Source: Pseudevernia furfuracea
Lineage: Eukaryota; Ascomycota; Lecanoromycetes; Lecanorales; Parmeliaceae
Length of the DNA stretch: 64,000 bases
NCBI GenBank assembly: GCA_022315425.1
Contig: JAIUPT010000028.1
Span: 1,302,001-1,366,000, forward strand
Direction: 5' to 3'
Shown: positions 1 to 12,280 of the stretch, piece by piece
Layout of the letters: each line of letters opens with the position of its first letter
How positions within the stretch are numbered: the first letter of the stretch is position 1
Notes under the pieces: model-generated
The model's database searches: none
Told to the model about the DNA's origin: nothing
The model's input: the letters and a program-made list of their open reading frames with translations, nothing else
Made by a program: the position numbers and the translations under genes

Positions 1-697
1 AAGAAACCCTAGTCTGCAAATCTAAATCTAGCAAGACTTGCAGTGGCACCGGTGGCGATGTTGCCTTGTCGCCAACAAAGTCCAAACTCTGAACCATACT
101 GCTGTTATCAGGGGATCTGCCACGGTAATTATGCCCAGCAACGCCTACATGCCATTCATCCGACAGTATCCCGTTGTACTCTTCATTAGTCACCGGTTGA
201 TGACCGTGTCGCAACTAATTATCCATTATCATTACGACAACAACATGCATCACGTTTAACAGTCCTTGAGAACACAAAAACGTTTCTTCGGCACCGTGGC
301 TTTTCTCCTTTAGGAAGTCCCCTACCTCAATCCAGCATTACGACTAATAGCAGAATCCTTAGCCTTACATCAATCTTGGTAGGCGATGTGGCCGTGGCCG
401 GCTCAACCAACTGTTCTTACGATGGGTGGTCTCCTCAAGCATTTCAGCGGCATATCCCTCGGGCGTCATTTCATGGTCTTCGGACGAGCGGGTGATTTGG
501 AGGATCAGGTGTGGCTTCTGTTTCTTAGCGCGTTCCTCTCATCGAGGTTGCTTCAGCTTCACCGAACTATAGATTAGCATTAACTCGGACAAATGTTGGC
601 TCTTTCGCTCTCAAACAATGACTAAATATGCACTTGTGTGAAATGCAATTGCTAATTATTCATTCATTCATTCCCTTCGAATGTTATCCTAGCGATG
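1..697. other. intergenic, no gene recognised
   Basis: Only short unrelated open frames occur here and none resembles a known protein. The stretch lies downstream of the RIO2 stop codon and may hold its 3' UTR and the flank of a gene outside the window. Confidence 0.5.
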
Positions 698-2070
698 TTA
701 GTATGGAGCATTTGATTGTTCTTGAAACCCATCCGGTTCAACTGCATTGCTGGGCTTTAAAATGCCATCACTATCATCCTCATCTCTTGGATCTTGGAAT
801 AAATTGTCAGACAACCCTTCTTCACTCGAAACAGTGCCAGAAGCATCAGAGTCATCTTCTTCCGTGTGGCCAATTCCTTCGTGACTGACATCTCCGTCAA
901 TCCCAACTTCCTGCATGTATTTCTCCAATTCTTTGGCCATCTTCTTAGAGAAGCCCGAGGCCTCAACCTCAACGTCTAATCTTTTGCTTTTGGGGCCCCC
1001 AGCGAGCTTTTTCGCGTCAGCAAAGAGAGGGCCAGGCTCGTCGCTCACGAAGTTGAATCGTCTCTCGAAGAACCGTTTTATGCAGTTGATATCGCGGTCG
1101 AAGTACATTTCGGCATTCGTATGGTCGATGGAGACCATTTGAGGGAAGTCGATTATGACGGGTGTGAGTGTGATGCCTGGCTTGGGGTCTGGTATCTCGG
1201 TCTTGATGTCGGCAGATGTTTCTACTGCCGGTCTCTCGTCCTCCCGTATCAACACATTGAATTCGTTGAAGTCCCCATGTATCAACCCAAAGCTCGCCAG
1301 GCGTAGCACGATATCAATCAATTCCGCATACAGACCGGCCGGGTTCGGCACCTCCTGAATCTGTCTCAAAGGAAAAGCATCAATCAATTCCATCACCACC
1401 GTATGCCTGCTCTGCGCCACAGGCTCTGGTACCCTGAAGCCGTTCTCCCTCAGCACCTTCATGAATGCAAACTCCTTGAGCGCGGACAGCCGGCTCATGT
1501 ACATCCAGCTGGCGCTGGTGCGGTGCTTGAGGTAGTCACGGTTGTTCTTGATGCTACGGAAGGATATGCGGCCGAGTCGGTGGATTTTCAGAATGAACTG
1601 GGCCCCGGTGGAGGAGGCTACGACGTAGATGTCGGATTCTTTGCCCACGCCGATGCAGTTGCCGGTTGAGTAGAGGGTTTGCCGTTTTAGATGTGTGTGC
1701 AGGGCGAGATAGTCGAGACCGCCGTAGGTGAGACGATATCCGTCGTCTGGTGGATGTTGTTAATGGAGCTTCATTCCGTCAAGGTCAGAACCTCACATTT
1801 CGCATTCTTCATCCTGGCAATAAGGTTGGCTTTTGCGAGCGTTGAGATGCATTTGTGAACCCCGCTTCCACCACGTAGGCCAGATAGTTGGGTGATTAAG
1901 GGTGTGGGGACTATTTCGTGGTTTTTGCTACCCATTTCCACCTAGGTGTGTCTGGTCAGCTGTTAGTCCTGGTTGTTGAGAGCTGAGGGGTGAGGATATT
2001 GACGTACGGCCGTGAGAACTCGCCAATCCTCGGTGGTGAGGTAGCGGAGGGCTTTGGTGTCGAGCTTCAT
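698..2070 (-). CDS. RIO2: RIO2-type atypical protein kinase, 40S ribosome maturation
   Basis: Three exons, complement of 698-1746, 1797-1941 and 2008-2070, give 418 residues in frame. The ATG at 2070 opens the characteristic RIO2 N-terminal winged-helix (MKLDTKALRYL, then TTEDWRVLTAVEMG). The nucleotide loop GVGKESD follows at about residue 100. The catalytic loop HGDFNEFN lies near residues 226-233 and the metal-binding IIDFPQM further on. The C-terminal 110 residues are acidic and serine-rich, as usual. Rio2 acts in late cytoplasmic pre-40S maturation, where it binds 18S rRNA precursors. Both introns have normal GT-AG ends (GTACGT, GTGAGG). The gene is divergent from RPN1 across about 300 bp. 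No key residue is missing. Confidence 0.96.
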
Positions 2071-2366
2071 GGTGGGCGATTTTGTGGAGGATTTGCCTGA
2101 GGATGTGAAAGGTTGTAGAAAGGTTGTTGTGTGCTCCAAAGTTCGGCCTTGGCGGCGGCTGACGATCGCCTCTGGAGCTTCAACGCGCTATCATAATCAA
2201 TACCTTACCTGCAACTGTGATCTACTTCATCAACGATTCTTCCTTGTATAAATCTGGGTAGCCTCTCTCAGTGACCGCCCCAATCATCTCACGTTTGATC
2301 CTGCGCTAGTCTTCGATCTGCTTCGATAAATAAAACTCCTAGAATCTCTGTACGCCGGCGGCGAGC

Positions 2367-5276
2367 ATGGCCAAAGAGAATGGAGCCCCGACAGCTGCTG
2401 AGAAAGGAAAGGGCAAGATGGAGGATGATAAGCCTTCAGATGGTCCCAAAAAACAAGATGGCATCAAGAAGGACAAGGATGGCAAGCCAATAGCAAACGG
2501 CAAGCCGGGCGATGAGCCTCTGGAAGGTATGCTTTCTAAAGAAGTGCTCTGATGGAGCCTTGCTGACCAGATTTATGCAAACAGAGGAATTAAGTGAAGA
2601 AGATCAAAATCTCAAGAACGAGCTTGAGATGCTGGTCGCTCGTCTACATGTATACCTACTGCTATCGCTTCTACAGTCCTCGTACACTTATGCTAATTGA
2701 TGTATATTTATAGGAACCTGATACCAGCCTCTACATACCTGCCCTTGATGCCATCAAAGATTTCATAAAAACCTCAACATCGTCTATGACAGCTGTACCT
2801 AAACCGCTGAAATTCCTCCGACCTCATTATGAAGACCTCACTAAAACCTTCGAGCAATGGTCGGAAGGCAAGGACAAGGAACATCTTGCTGATGTTCTAT
2901 CAGTGCTCGGTATGACACAAGGAGACGAGGAAAAGTTGGACACACTTAAGTACCGTCTGCTTGCGCCCTCGAAGGACCTGGGCTCCTGGGGCCACGAGTA
3001 TGTCCGGCATCTGGCACTCGAGATCGGCCAGGATTATCAGCGAAGAATGACGGACGACGAGGATGCCCAAGACCTAGTCGAGCTCGCAAGGACGCTTGTA
3101 CCGTATTTCCTGAGTCACAATGCTGAGGCTGACGCCGTGGATATCTTGAGTGAGCTGGAGAGGATTCAGGAGATCCCGCAGTATCTGGATGAAAACACAT
3201 ATCCAAGGGTCTGCCTTTATATGGTCAGCATGGTAAACCTCCTTACATACCCTGAAGACCAACAGTTCCTGAGCACCGCTCACGACATCTACAAATCCTA
3301 CAACAAACTTCCACAAGCAATGGTACTTGCAATACGATTAAACGATATCGACCTCATTCACCAAGACTTCGAATCGACCAAAGATCTAGCACTCAAAAAG
3401 CAAATGGCACTTTTGGTTGCTCGACAGCAGATCTGGCTTGAGCCTTCCTCAGGAGCGGAAACGGATGAAGAGCTGGCAGCTTGTCTTAGCAATGCCAAAC
3501 TTCCAGACTATTTCAAAACATTAGCGAAAGAGTTGAACATCCTTGAGCCAAAAATGCCTGAAGAAATCTACAAAAGCCATCTGGAAAGTACTCGAACAGC
3601 AGGTCTTACAAATGTTGACTCCGCAAGACACAATCTCGCCAGTGCTTTCGTCAACGCGTTTACCAACGCAGGGTTTGGCAAGGACAAAATGATGCTGGTT
3701 GAAGGTGAAAAGACAAGCTGGGTCTGGAAGACGAAGGATGATGGCATGATGGCGACAGCAGCGTCAATGGGCATGTTGCTACAGTGGGAAGGCGGGGGTA
3801 CCGACGGTCTGGACAAGATCAACCCATTCCTCTACGTGGACGACGAACAAATCAAAGCCGGTGCATTCCTCGCAGTTGGCATTATGAATTCAGGCGTACA
3901 CGATGAAACAGACTCGTCTATTTCTCTGCTTGGCTCCGACGAATCCCTCGGAGCTAAGAATGTACAGATACGAATGGCCTCAATCATGGGCCTTGGGTTG
4001 GCTTATGCAAACACCAACAAAGAGGACCTTTTGGAGTTGCTTCTCCCCATAGTCGAAGATACGTCACTGGATATGCAACTTTCAGCTATGGCAGCACTAT
4101 CTCTCGGACTCATATTCGTCGGATCGTCAAATGATCGAGTCAGTGAGGCCATAATTTCCACGCTATTAGACGAAGAGCGACAAAAGCAATTAAAGGACAA
4201 GTGGACGCGGTTCATGTCGCTGGGACTTGCCTTACTGTTCTTCGGCCGCCAGGAAGAAGTAGAGGTTATTCTAGAGACACTCAAGGCCATTGACCACCCG
4301 ATGGCAAAACCCGCAGCAGTCCTTGCCGAAGTCTGTGCATGGGCAGGTACAGGAACGGTATTAAAATTGCAAGAGCTACTTCACCTTTGCAACGAGCACA
4401 TCGAAGATGGCGATGACAAGAAAGGAGATGAGCTCATCCAAACTTATGCGGTGCTCGGTCTATCACTGATTTCGATGGGTGAAGAGGTAGGCCAAGAGAT
4501 GGTCCTGCGACAATTTGGCCATCTCATGCACTATGGGGAGGCCAATATTCGAAAAGCAGTCCCACTCGCGATGGGCCTCATCAGTCCAAGCAATCCACAG
4601 ATGAAGGTCTACGACACACTATCAAGGTACACCCACGACAATGACAATGACGTGGCCATTAACGCCATCTTTGCGATGGGTCTACTCGGAGCAGGTACCA
4701 ACAACGCAAGATTGGCCCAGCTATTGAGACAACTCGCAAGCTACTACCACCGAGATCAGAACTCGTTGTTCATGGTTCGGATAGCGCAAGGCCTTCTACA
4801 CATGGGCAAGGGCACAATGTCGATAAATCCATTCCACACTGACCGACAGATCCTCTCGCGCGTCGCGGCTGCCGGTCTGCTGACCGTCCTGGTGGCTATG
4901 ATCGATGCCAAGTCGTTCATCCTCTCCGATTCTCATTACCTGCTTTACTTCATTGTCACCGCTATGCATCCGAGATTCTTAGTGACGCTAGATGAGGATT
5001 TGAAGCCCTTACAGGTTAACGTACGAGTCGGTCAGGCTGTGGATGTAGTGGGACAGGCGGGTCGACCGAAGACCATTACAGGGTGGCAGACGCAAAGTAC
5101 GCCGGTGCTGCTGGCGTATGGAGAGAGGGCGGAGTTGGAGGATGAGCAGTATATCAGTTTGGCAAGTAATCTGGAGGGTCTTGTTATTTTGAGAAAGGTA
5201 AGGAATTCCGAACTCCGATGTTTCAACCAGAAGTGGACTAACATTGCCTCAGAATCCCGCTTGGGAAGAGGGATAG
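2367..5276 (+). CDS. RPN1: 26S proteasome regulatory subunit Rpn1
   Basis: Five exons (2367-2526, 2585-2649, 2714-5197, 5253-5276, introns between them GT-AG) encode 910 residues; the four listed segments are all the coding exons seen, so there are three introns. The protein starts with a lysine-rich acidic tail, then the ELSEEDQ helix and a long body. Proteasome/cyclosome alpha-helical repeats of the type MGLGLAYANTNKEDLLELL and AINAIFAMGLLGAGTNNARL fill the second half. The C-terminus VILRKNPAWEEG is spliced from a 24-bp last exon and matches the family ending. Rpn1 is a scaffold of the 19S base that binds ubiquitin, ubiquitin-like shuttle factors and Ubp6. Length and motifs are normal for the family. 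It shares a divergent promoter region with RIO2. Confidence 0.96.
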
Positions 5277-5556
5277 ATAGATGGCCGAGCGGCCACAAGT
5301 AATCATCATATGCTAGCAAAGCGGTACTTTGTACGATATAGAAGCGTGCATCGAAGGAGCCCAAGTCAAGTACCTCCGAGGTTTTTAATAAGCGCATTAA
5401 GGCTCTGCGTCCCACAAGGATATTTATTGGCACCAGTATTGTCAAATTGCATTGCATTCGAAAGCTGATTTCCATCCGGCCCATCCATGTGTTACCAAAT
5501 TGTGCCCAGTCTATGTACATCGGGGTATTGGACTCCTCATCACTCTCTCAGCCCCT

Positions 5557-7921
5557 TCACGATCTCTCATTCCGGCTCCTAGCATCCTCCACACTCCTCT
5601 CCCAGCTTATCCTCGACAGGAAAACACCCTCAATGACGGCTACCAATCCCAACGCCATCGCAACACCAGCCCACAAACCATACAGCTGCCACCCCAATCC
5701 AAACGCGGTGCCCATACTGACCGGCATCGCCACCACATAGTAGCAAAACAGTTGCACATACCCCCCCACTTCCTGCCTGCCCAACCCGCGCAAGATGCCA
5801 TTACAGCAAGCGGCGAGCGCGTCGAAGAGCTGAAACGCGGCACACAACGGCAGTATTTTGGCAACCAGTTCGATGACATCCGGATCGCTCGTGAAGAGCT
5901 GGGGTATGTAATTCCTCAAACTCGACAAAAGGACCACGTTAAACACGCCCACGGCGATGGCGGCGAACCCCGCCACCCTCGCGCTGATTTTGGCAGCGTC
6001 GGCCAGCGTTGCGCCTATCAGGTTTGCGATGCGCGTGGATGCGGCGATGGAGATGGGGAACGGGATTCTGGATCAGGGTTTCGCCATTAGTATCGTCTAT
6101 TCTGAGGGGGAATGTCGAGCTTTGGAACACGTTTTGAGCAGGAAAACCCCCAAGACAGGTCTCAAGACTCAAGATTTGGTCCGAGCGAGGGAGTATGGGC
6201 TTTGAAAGTACGTACTGGAATGTGAAGGATGTGATTGTGGCGAGGACGGATTGGGCGGCGAGGTGGCTGGTGCCGAAATAGGAGGCGGCGAGGGTCAGGA
6301 TTTCGAAGGCGAGGCATTCGGCTTCGACCATTACGAGGCCAGGGAGGGCGAGGCGGACCATGGGAAACCAGTTGTGGAGGGCTGGGTGAATGTTAGGAGG
6401 GAATTTTATTTGGTAGAATCTGAGAGGGGGAATTTTTTTGAGAGGATGTTCACCTCTTTTTGTCAGGCCGGGCCAGCAGTTACGCCCGGCTACGAAACGG
6501 ACGTAGAGGACAAGGAGAATGGGAAGTAGGTTGTCTGTTATGGCAACAGCTACGGGTGCGCCGGTGAAGCCCCAGTTGAATTGCTGAGAATGTCAGAGGC
6601 CGAAATTGCATGTAAAGCCAGATGAAAAACTTTATCGAAAGTGGACAGGAGAGCTTGGAGGAATTCGAAACATGTGAAGGATGTGCATCATACTGCAGAT
6701 GAAGTAATTCTGAAGACATACCCAAACGAAAAGCCAATTCATGAAGGCATTCAAGGGAGCGCAAATCAGAAGAACGTAAAGAGAAGCAGAAAACAATCCC
6801 TGTGCCTGCAGGTATCTCTTGGCCGACTCAAAGGTCGCGTAGCCAGGTGCACCAATGAGAACGATCTTCAAATACCGTCCAGCCAGGATTGCAACGTCTT
6901 TCTCCGGCACTACCTTCATTAGGATCTTATCAGCGCAAAGCCATATGATGCCTATGGGGATCGTAATCGTCCACAGAAAGTACACCATTCGTTGCGTCTG
7001 CAACCCCACCAACTTTTTTCTCCCAGATCCGTATGCTTGCGCACACAGGGTATCTAAACTCGTTGCTAGTCCTTGGTAAATCGCATAGCCCGTGATATTG
7101 GCAGTCATACTTGCCAGGCTTACTGCTCCAAGCTCGACCTTCCCAATGTGACCTACCGTAAAAATGCTAGCAACAGTCAAGGAGTACTGAAGTAAAAATG
7201 TAACGACCAAAGGCCCCGAATAACGTCCTAGTACTTTGGCTTCACGCTGCCACGTCGTTTGAATCTTGCCTTTCAGTACTGCTTCTTCCCATTTGACGTC
7301 AAGGTTCGCATGACTATCCTGACCTCCATATGGCAGCTCGGGATCTCCTAATAGAGGACGCGTTTCCCCAGGACTAGTGCAGTCTGCGGCTGCTGTCCTG
7401 TCTACCTCACCTGGGCGGTTGACCTTTTTATGCTCACCTAAGACGCCGGGCACGGAGAGAAGTCGGGAGGCTCGGCGGCCAATTGTTTGGGAACTCTCTC
7501 CTTTCCGAGGGTGCTTTGGCGGGATGATGTTGTTGTCACGAAGTAAGCTTCGCTCTTCCCTTCTCGCGTCACGACGGTCTTTCTTGCTCGGCGCTCGCAT
7601 GGACCCTTGCAATCCAGTGGCAATGGTAGCTCGAGAGCCCGCTATGGTAAAGCTGGGTCTTTTATATGAACCAAGCATGGACCGTCCTAAGGATGGGCCG
7701 GATGTTGTCTGACGCAGGGTTTCGAGGTCTGAATCTGATTCGTCGTCGGAAATGTCGTCTTCTTCCATGGGATTTTCGAGATTATTGTCGGGTTCGTCTT
7801 CCAGATCTTTTGCTACAGAGGCCTCGGCCAACGGCGCCGAAGAGGAGAACATTGAAGAGCGGCTCCGGGTTGTCCATAGGCGTCCTGGACGGATTGGTTT
7901 GGCAGGACTTGGAGAAGTCAT
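5557..7921 (-). CDS. MATE family multidrug/toxin efflux transporter
   Basis: Four exons, complement of 5557-6067, 6216-6381, 6454-6583 and 6722-7921, give 668 residues. About 200 hydrophilic, serine/arginine-rich residues precede the membrane part, which carries some 12 hydrophobic segments. Family signatures include GHIGKVELGAVSLASMTANITGY in the first half (seen in pieces) and WPGLTKR, EAECLAFEILTLAA and IANLIGATLADAAK in the second. MATE proteins export organic cations and metabolites by proton or sodium antiport. Fungal members with a long N-terminal tail resemble yeast Erc1, usually in the vacuolar membrane. The substrate cannot be told from sequence. It is convergent with RPN1, 280 bp between stops. 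Confidence 0.93.
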
Positions 7922-8592
7922 CTTGTTGATTCGATGGGCTATGGTCTTCTACACGTACAGTTGGCGAACGAGGCAAACAACTAATTGCTCATAGGCATCA
8001 AGTTCCCTTGAAGCATATGTTTGCAACGATTTCTTCTCAACGAAATGGGTGTTTTGCTATTAAGCTTGTGAAAGCTACCTACTTCACTCTACGGAGGCCT
8101 GCGCAAAAAATCCTGGACGCCAAGACCTCGGAAAGCGTCCCGCCTGAAGAGCGGGGTCGCTCGAGGGTCGCACGGGTCGGTGTCTCGGCAAAACTTCAAG
8201 CCGTCTCCGAGGTGCCCTCCAACCTGTAACCACAGGATTTGTTTTGCTATATTACACTTTGGGACACACTCTCGTCAGGGATTTTGGATCATGATGCTCA
8301 TGCTGAAATGAAAGACAGCGTCAGCATTAAATAATATGGTCAGGCAGGCTCAATCTCCTTCCCTCTCTCCTCATTGTGCTCCATTATCCTCAGGATTACC
8401 AGCCCATGACCATCGAATTGTCCAAGACTACGTCCAAGGCTACATTCCATTTCAAGTCCCATTCTGTGACCTAGAAAGTCCGCTTCTTTCTTCAGCGTCG
8501 ACTCATTCTTCCAGATATGCCGATCCCCAACGTTCGGCGCAATGCCCGCCATCCTGCACAAATTATTACTCACAAATGTCGAAATGAGTATG
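7922..8592. other. intergenic, no gene recognised
   Basis: This is the upstream side of the MATE gene. Small open frames on both strands near 8336-8587 match nothing I recognise. The DNA between here and the F-box relic may belong to the same decayed gene. Confidence 0.4.
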
Positions 8593-8629
8593 AAGAGGGG
8601 AGGGTCTTAGAAGCTCTCTCTATATGGGC

Positions 8630-9062
8630 TGGTCGAATTTGACGAAAAGCCTGATAACAAAGTGAACGCCCAACAGGAAGTTGGTAAGCGAGAGAATTGT
8701 ATTGCTAATCTTCCTGACGAACTTCTTCTGCAAATCTTCAACTATGTTAGGATTGACGGAGCAATCAGGCATTTCCTACCATGCTTACACGTCTGCCAAC
8801 GCTAGAACAAGGTCGGAGCATCTGTTGCATATTCCACAATTGTCTTGACGAATGCGACTCTCGGCCCGTTTATCGCCAGTTTTGGTAACGGAGCTATTGA
8901 CAGAGAGGTGCTGGTCAATGGCATCGAATCAAAAGGCTGGTGCGGATGCTTGAGGGATTTGAACGATAACGGATAGCTTAGCTCAAAAGTTCGTGATGAG
9001 TACAATGGTAACAATACTGTCAGGCTCTTGTTCAAGCAGCTCATGCAATAATAGAATATTGA
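8630..9062 (+). pseudogene. decayed F-box protein gene fragment
   Basis: Reading one plus-strand frame gives an F-box core, LPDELLLQIFNYV at about 8710-8748, followed by the usual hydrophobic helix CLHVCQR. The next codon, where F-box proteins have tryptophan, is TAG at 8803-8805, and the frame then continues as AYSTIVLTNATLGPF. Further in-frame stops occur at 8974-8976 and near 9047. A TGG-to-TAG change is a G-to-A transition, compatible with RIP-type decay. No start codon or complete gene remains. F-box proteins recruit substrates to SCF ubiquitin ligases; this copy is most likely dead. Confidence 0.65.
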
Positions 9063-9268
9063 AAACCCGTCTTCGTGTTTTGTGCTTGTCCACACTAACG
9101 AGAAGAAAACCTTTGCTCAATTGATAGAATTTCCTCGCTTTGCCCAGGCTTCATTGTGACACAGCTGCCTTCCACAATGCCTCAGGTATCTGACCCATTG
9201 CTCACTAAGACCTTCCAATCCTGACCCCTTGCGTCCAATCGTATTATCCTTGACCCTTTCCCATGTGC

Positions 9269-9672
9269 TCAGATATATCGAAACATGTTATTCTTTACAC
9301 TCCTCTTCATGCTAACTGGCTGTCCGTCCTCAAGTTCTAGCCCTGCCGCGCCGCCATCACCGGACATTGCCTCGAGCTTCTGGCGGAGCTCGTCATCTAA
9401 TTCAGCTTGTGTCTTTTTCTTCTTGGAGGCCTCTTTAGCGCCGTTTTTGAGGCTGTCCTTGTTCGACGTCTGGCGCTGTTAGCTGAGAGTATCAGCAGTA
9501 ATGGGCTGGGACGAATTACCGTGTCCTCTGGGGTTGTGGTCTTAGAATTAGCGGAATCTGTAGAAGCAGGTCTTGAAGTTTGGATCCCAAGCCGAGGGTG
9601 AAGGGAAAGAGCCGTAGGAGTTCTAAGGTTGCCAACTTTTATTGAAGCCCTGCGCAGCATGATTAGGGTCAT
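9269..9672 (-). CDS. small conserved-looking protein, possible mitochondrial presequence
   Basis: Two exons, complement of 9269-9475 and 9520-9672, give 119 residues; the 44-bp intron (GTAATT to AACAG) is very short but keeps the frame. The N-terminus (MLRRASIKVGNLRTP onwards) is rich in Arg, Ser and hydrophobics and lacks acids, like a mitochondrial targeting signal. The second half is a lysine-rich stretch, then TQAELDDELRQKLEAMSG and a C-terminus ending SVKNNMFRYI. I do not recognise a named family. A second ATG four codons downstream, at 9660, could be used instead. The gene is divergent from CEF1 across 226 bp, so the two may share a promoter. Confidence 0.6.
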
Positions 9673-9898
9673 CAAAACGTTTGATGAGCTTCATGATGGC
9701 TGTTGGCAAAAATAATTATTCGCCCTCGTCAGTGACGTCGAAGTCTCCTAGGGCTGGTAGCGTCAGTCCTACGCGTATGAGCTCAAGGTCATTCAACTTT
9801 TTGTCACTTCACGACCTCAAATGTCAACACCTCAGTCACCACTTAATCTTGCGCATTAATTGATCCTACGGCGTAAAAATCTCCTCGACCATTACAAA

Positions 9899-12280
9899 AT
9901 GCCTGTCGTGAAAGGCGGTGTCTGGACCAATATTGAGGATGAGGTCCTCAAAGCCTCCGTCTCGAAATATGGACTCAATCAGTGGGCCCGTGTCTCCTCT
10001 CTCCTCGCGCGCAAAACACCCAAACAGTGCAAGGCAAGATGGGTTGAATGGCTTGACCCTAGCATTCGAAAAATCGAATGGTCAAAGGAGGAGGACGAAA
10101 AGTTGCTACACCTAGCAAAATTGATGCCAACACAATGGCGGACTATTGCGCCCATGGTTGGTAGGACGGCTACGCAGTGTCTAGAAAGATATCAGAAATT
10201 GCTGGATGAGGCTGAGGCGAGAGAGAATGATGAGTTGGGGTTGGGTGGGCCGGCTGGTGGAGAGAGCGCAGCGCCGAGTGCGGACGATGTCCGGCGATTA
10301 CGACCTGGAGAATTAGACCCGGACCCAGAATCTAAGCCTGCACGCCCTGATACCATCGATCTTGACGAAGATGAAAAGGAGATGCTCAGTGAAGCACGTG
10401 CAAGACTGGCTAACACCCAAGGAAAGAAGGCGAAACGGAAAGCGCGTGAACGCCAGCTGGAGGAGTCTCGGCGATTAGCATTGCTACAGAAGCGTCGAGA
10501 GCTTAAGAACGCTGGCATAAATATTAAGATCACCAATCGGAAAAAAGGCCAGATGGATTATAACGCCGATATTCCATTTGAAAAGAAAGCTGCACCAGGT
10601 TTCTACGATACACAAGAGGAGAAAGAGCATAACGAAAAGCAGAGAGAAGCTTTTGACCCCCGGAAGCAACAGCTGGCTAACAAGCGGAAGGGTGACCAGG
10701 AAGATGATATGCAGAGGAAGAAACAAAAAGGCGATAAGCCAGGTCCCACAGCAGCATTTGCCGCAGCAGCGAAAGCGGGGCAAATGCAGAAGATCCGAGA
10801 AGCTGAGCAAAGCAGCAAGAGGAGGTCCTTGAATCTACCAGCGCCGCAAGTGGGCGAAGCAGAGCTCGAAGATATCGTGAAGATGGGAATGGTTGGGGAA
10901 CAGGCCCATCGATTAGCTGGAGAAGGCGATAATGAGGCTACAAAAGGTTTCATTGGCAATTATACGGGCATCGTAGGAGGAACGCCGATTCGAACACCAA
11001 GAGCTCCGCCGCAAGAGGACCATATAGCAAATGAGATTCGCAACATTCGTGCCTTGACGGAAACGCAATCATCGTTATTGGGTGGGGAGAACACGCCTTT
11101 ACATGAGGGCACTGGATCTACTGGATTCGATGGTGTCACTCCTCGGAAGCACGTTGTAGCTACCCCGAATCCCATGGCAACGCCAATGCGTCAAGGTGGT
11201 GCAAACGGAGTCGGAGCAACGCCGATGCGGACACCAGGAGGCCCGGGAGCTACGCCTTTGCGAACCCCTCGAGACAACTTTGCCATAAATCAAGATGACC
11301 CTAGGGCAATGCAGCTAGTTGGCAACACACCAAGGGAAGTCAAGCTTCGAGAGCAAGCTTTGAGATCGCAACTCAAGTCGCAGTTCGCTGCATTGCCGAA
11401 GCCAAAGGAGCTTGACTTTGAGCTCGAACTGCCTGAGGAGCAGCAAGAAGTCGATGGCGAGATGGAACTCTCCGAAGAAGATGCCGCAGAAAGGGATCGA
11501 CGAAACCAAGCTATTCATGAGGAGGCTGAGAGAGCAGATTTCAAACGTCGAACTCAAGTATTGCAGCGGAATTTACCACGGCCCACAGTCGTTGATGTCG
11601 ATGCCCTTCTCAAGGCCGCCACCGAACTTTCGGATCCAATGCAAGCAATGATAGCAGAAGAGAGTGCGCTTTTGATTGCTAACGATGCATACAAATATCC
11701 AGTGTCCGGTTCAAACGTGCAAGGAGCATCGAGACCTCTGGAGGTTTTCGATGATGATGCATTGGACAGGGCGAGGTTAGAAATAGTACTCGAATTGCCA
11801 CCGGGTGATAAAGAGAGACGCCAGCAAGATTTTCAGGCATCGTGGGAGAAGCTGCATGAGGCTTCCTCAGGTCTGCTTGGACTGGCTGGTTATGAAGAGG
11901 ATGACGTCGACGAGCGACAGATCTTGACCGATGCTTTCGATCAGGTTCAAGCAACCATTGCGGATGATGCAGAAAGGGGCAATAAAGTAGAGAAGAAACT
12001 AGCTCTCCACTTTGGAGGCTACCAGCAGCGGGCTAAGACTCTACGGCAGAAGATCGTGGAGGCCTCTGGGGCACTGCAGGATGAGAGAATCACATTGGAC
12101 TCGTTGCTGACGTTGCAGACTGCAGAGGAGGCCGCGTTGCCTGGGAGGTTAGAGAGTCTTCAAGACGAAGTGGCTTTTGTAAGGAAGAGGGAAAAGGAGG
12201 CGCAGGATCTGTACAGAACGAAGATGGAGGAGCTGGACGCACTGACAAATGGGAATGGGCACGTCCATGGGGATCACTGA
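9899..12280 (+). CDS. CEF1: pre-mRNA splicing factor Cef1/Cdc5
   Basis: A single exon of 793 codons. The chosen ATG (9899) gives MPVVKGGVWTNIEDEVLKA, the conserved start of Cdc5/Cef1; an upstream in-frame extension of 13 codons has no ATG. Two Myb repeats fill residues 5-105, including NQWARVSSLLARKTPKQC and KLMPTQWRTIAPMVGRTA. A charged helical middle and a region with repeated ATPMRTP-like motifs (about residues 420-470) follow, then a C-terminal coiled coil. Cef1 is a core member of the Prp19-associated (NineTeen) complex in the spliceosome. Length agrees with the family (about 750-800). The TP-rich motifs are likely phosphorylation sites by analogy with human CDC5L. Confidence 0.96.
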   Translation: MPVVKGGVWTNIEDEVLKASVSKYGLNQWARVSSLLARKTPKQCKARWVEWLDPSIRKIEWSKEEDEKLLHLAKLMPTQWRTIAPMVGRTATQCLERYQKLLDEAEARENDELGLGGPAGGESAAPSADDVRRLRPGELDPDPESKPARPDTIDLDEDEKEMLSEARARLANTQGKKAKRKARERQLEESRRLALLQKRRELKNAGINIKITNRKKGQMDYNADIPFEKKAAPGFYDTQEEKEHNEKQREAFDPRKQQLANKRKGDQEDDMQRKKQKGDKPGPTAAFAAAAKAGQMQKIREAEQSSKRRSLNLPAPQVGEAELEDIVKMGMVGEQAHRLAGEGDNEATKGFIGNYTGIVGGTPIRTPRAPPQEDHIANEIRNIRALTETQSSLLGGENTPLHEGTGSTGFDGVTPRKHVVATPNPMATPMRQGGANGVGATPMRTPGGPGATPLRTPRDNFAINQDDPRAMQLVGNTPREVKLREQALRSQLKSQFAALPKPKELDFELELPEEQQEVDGEMELSEEDAAERDRRNQAIHEEAERADFKRRTQVLQRNLPRPTVVDVDALLKAATELSDPMQAMIAEESALLIANDAYKYPVSGSNVQGASRPLEVFDDDALDRARLEIVLELPPGDKERRQQDFQASWEKLHEASSGLLGLAGYEEDDVDERQILTDAFDQVQATIADDAERGNKVEKKLALHFGGYQQRAKTLRQKIVEASGALQDERITLDSLLTLQTAEEAALPGRLESLQDEVAFVRKREKEAQDLYRTKMEELDALTNGNGHVHGDH

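Noticed and set aside
5939..6361. Separate genes for the MATE C-terminal pieces
   Set aside because: Splice sites join them in phase into one transporter.
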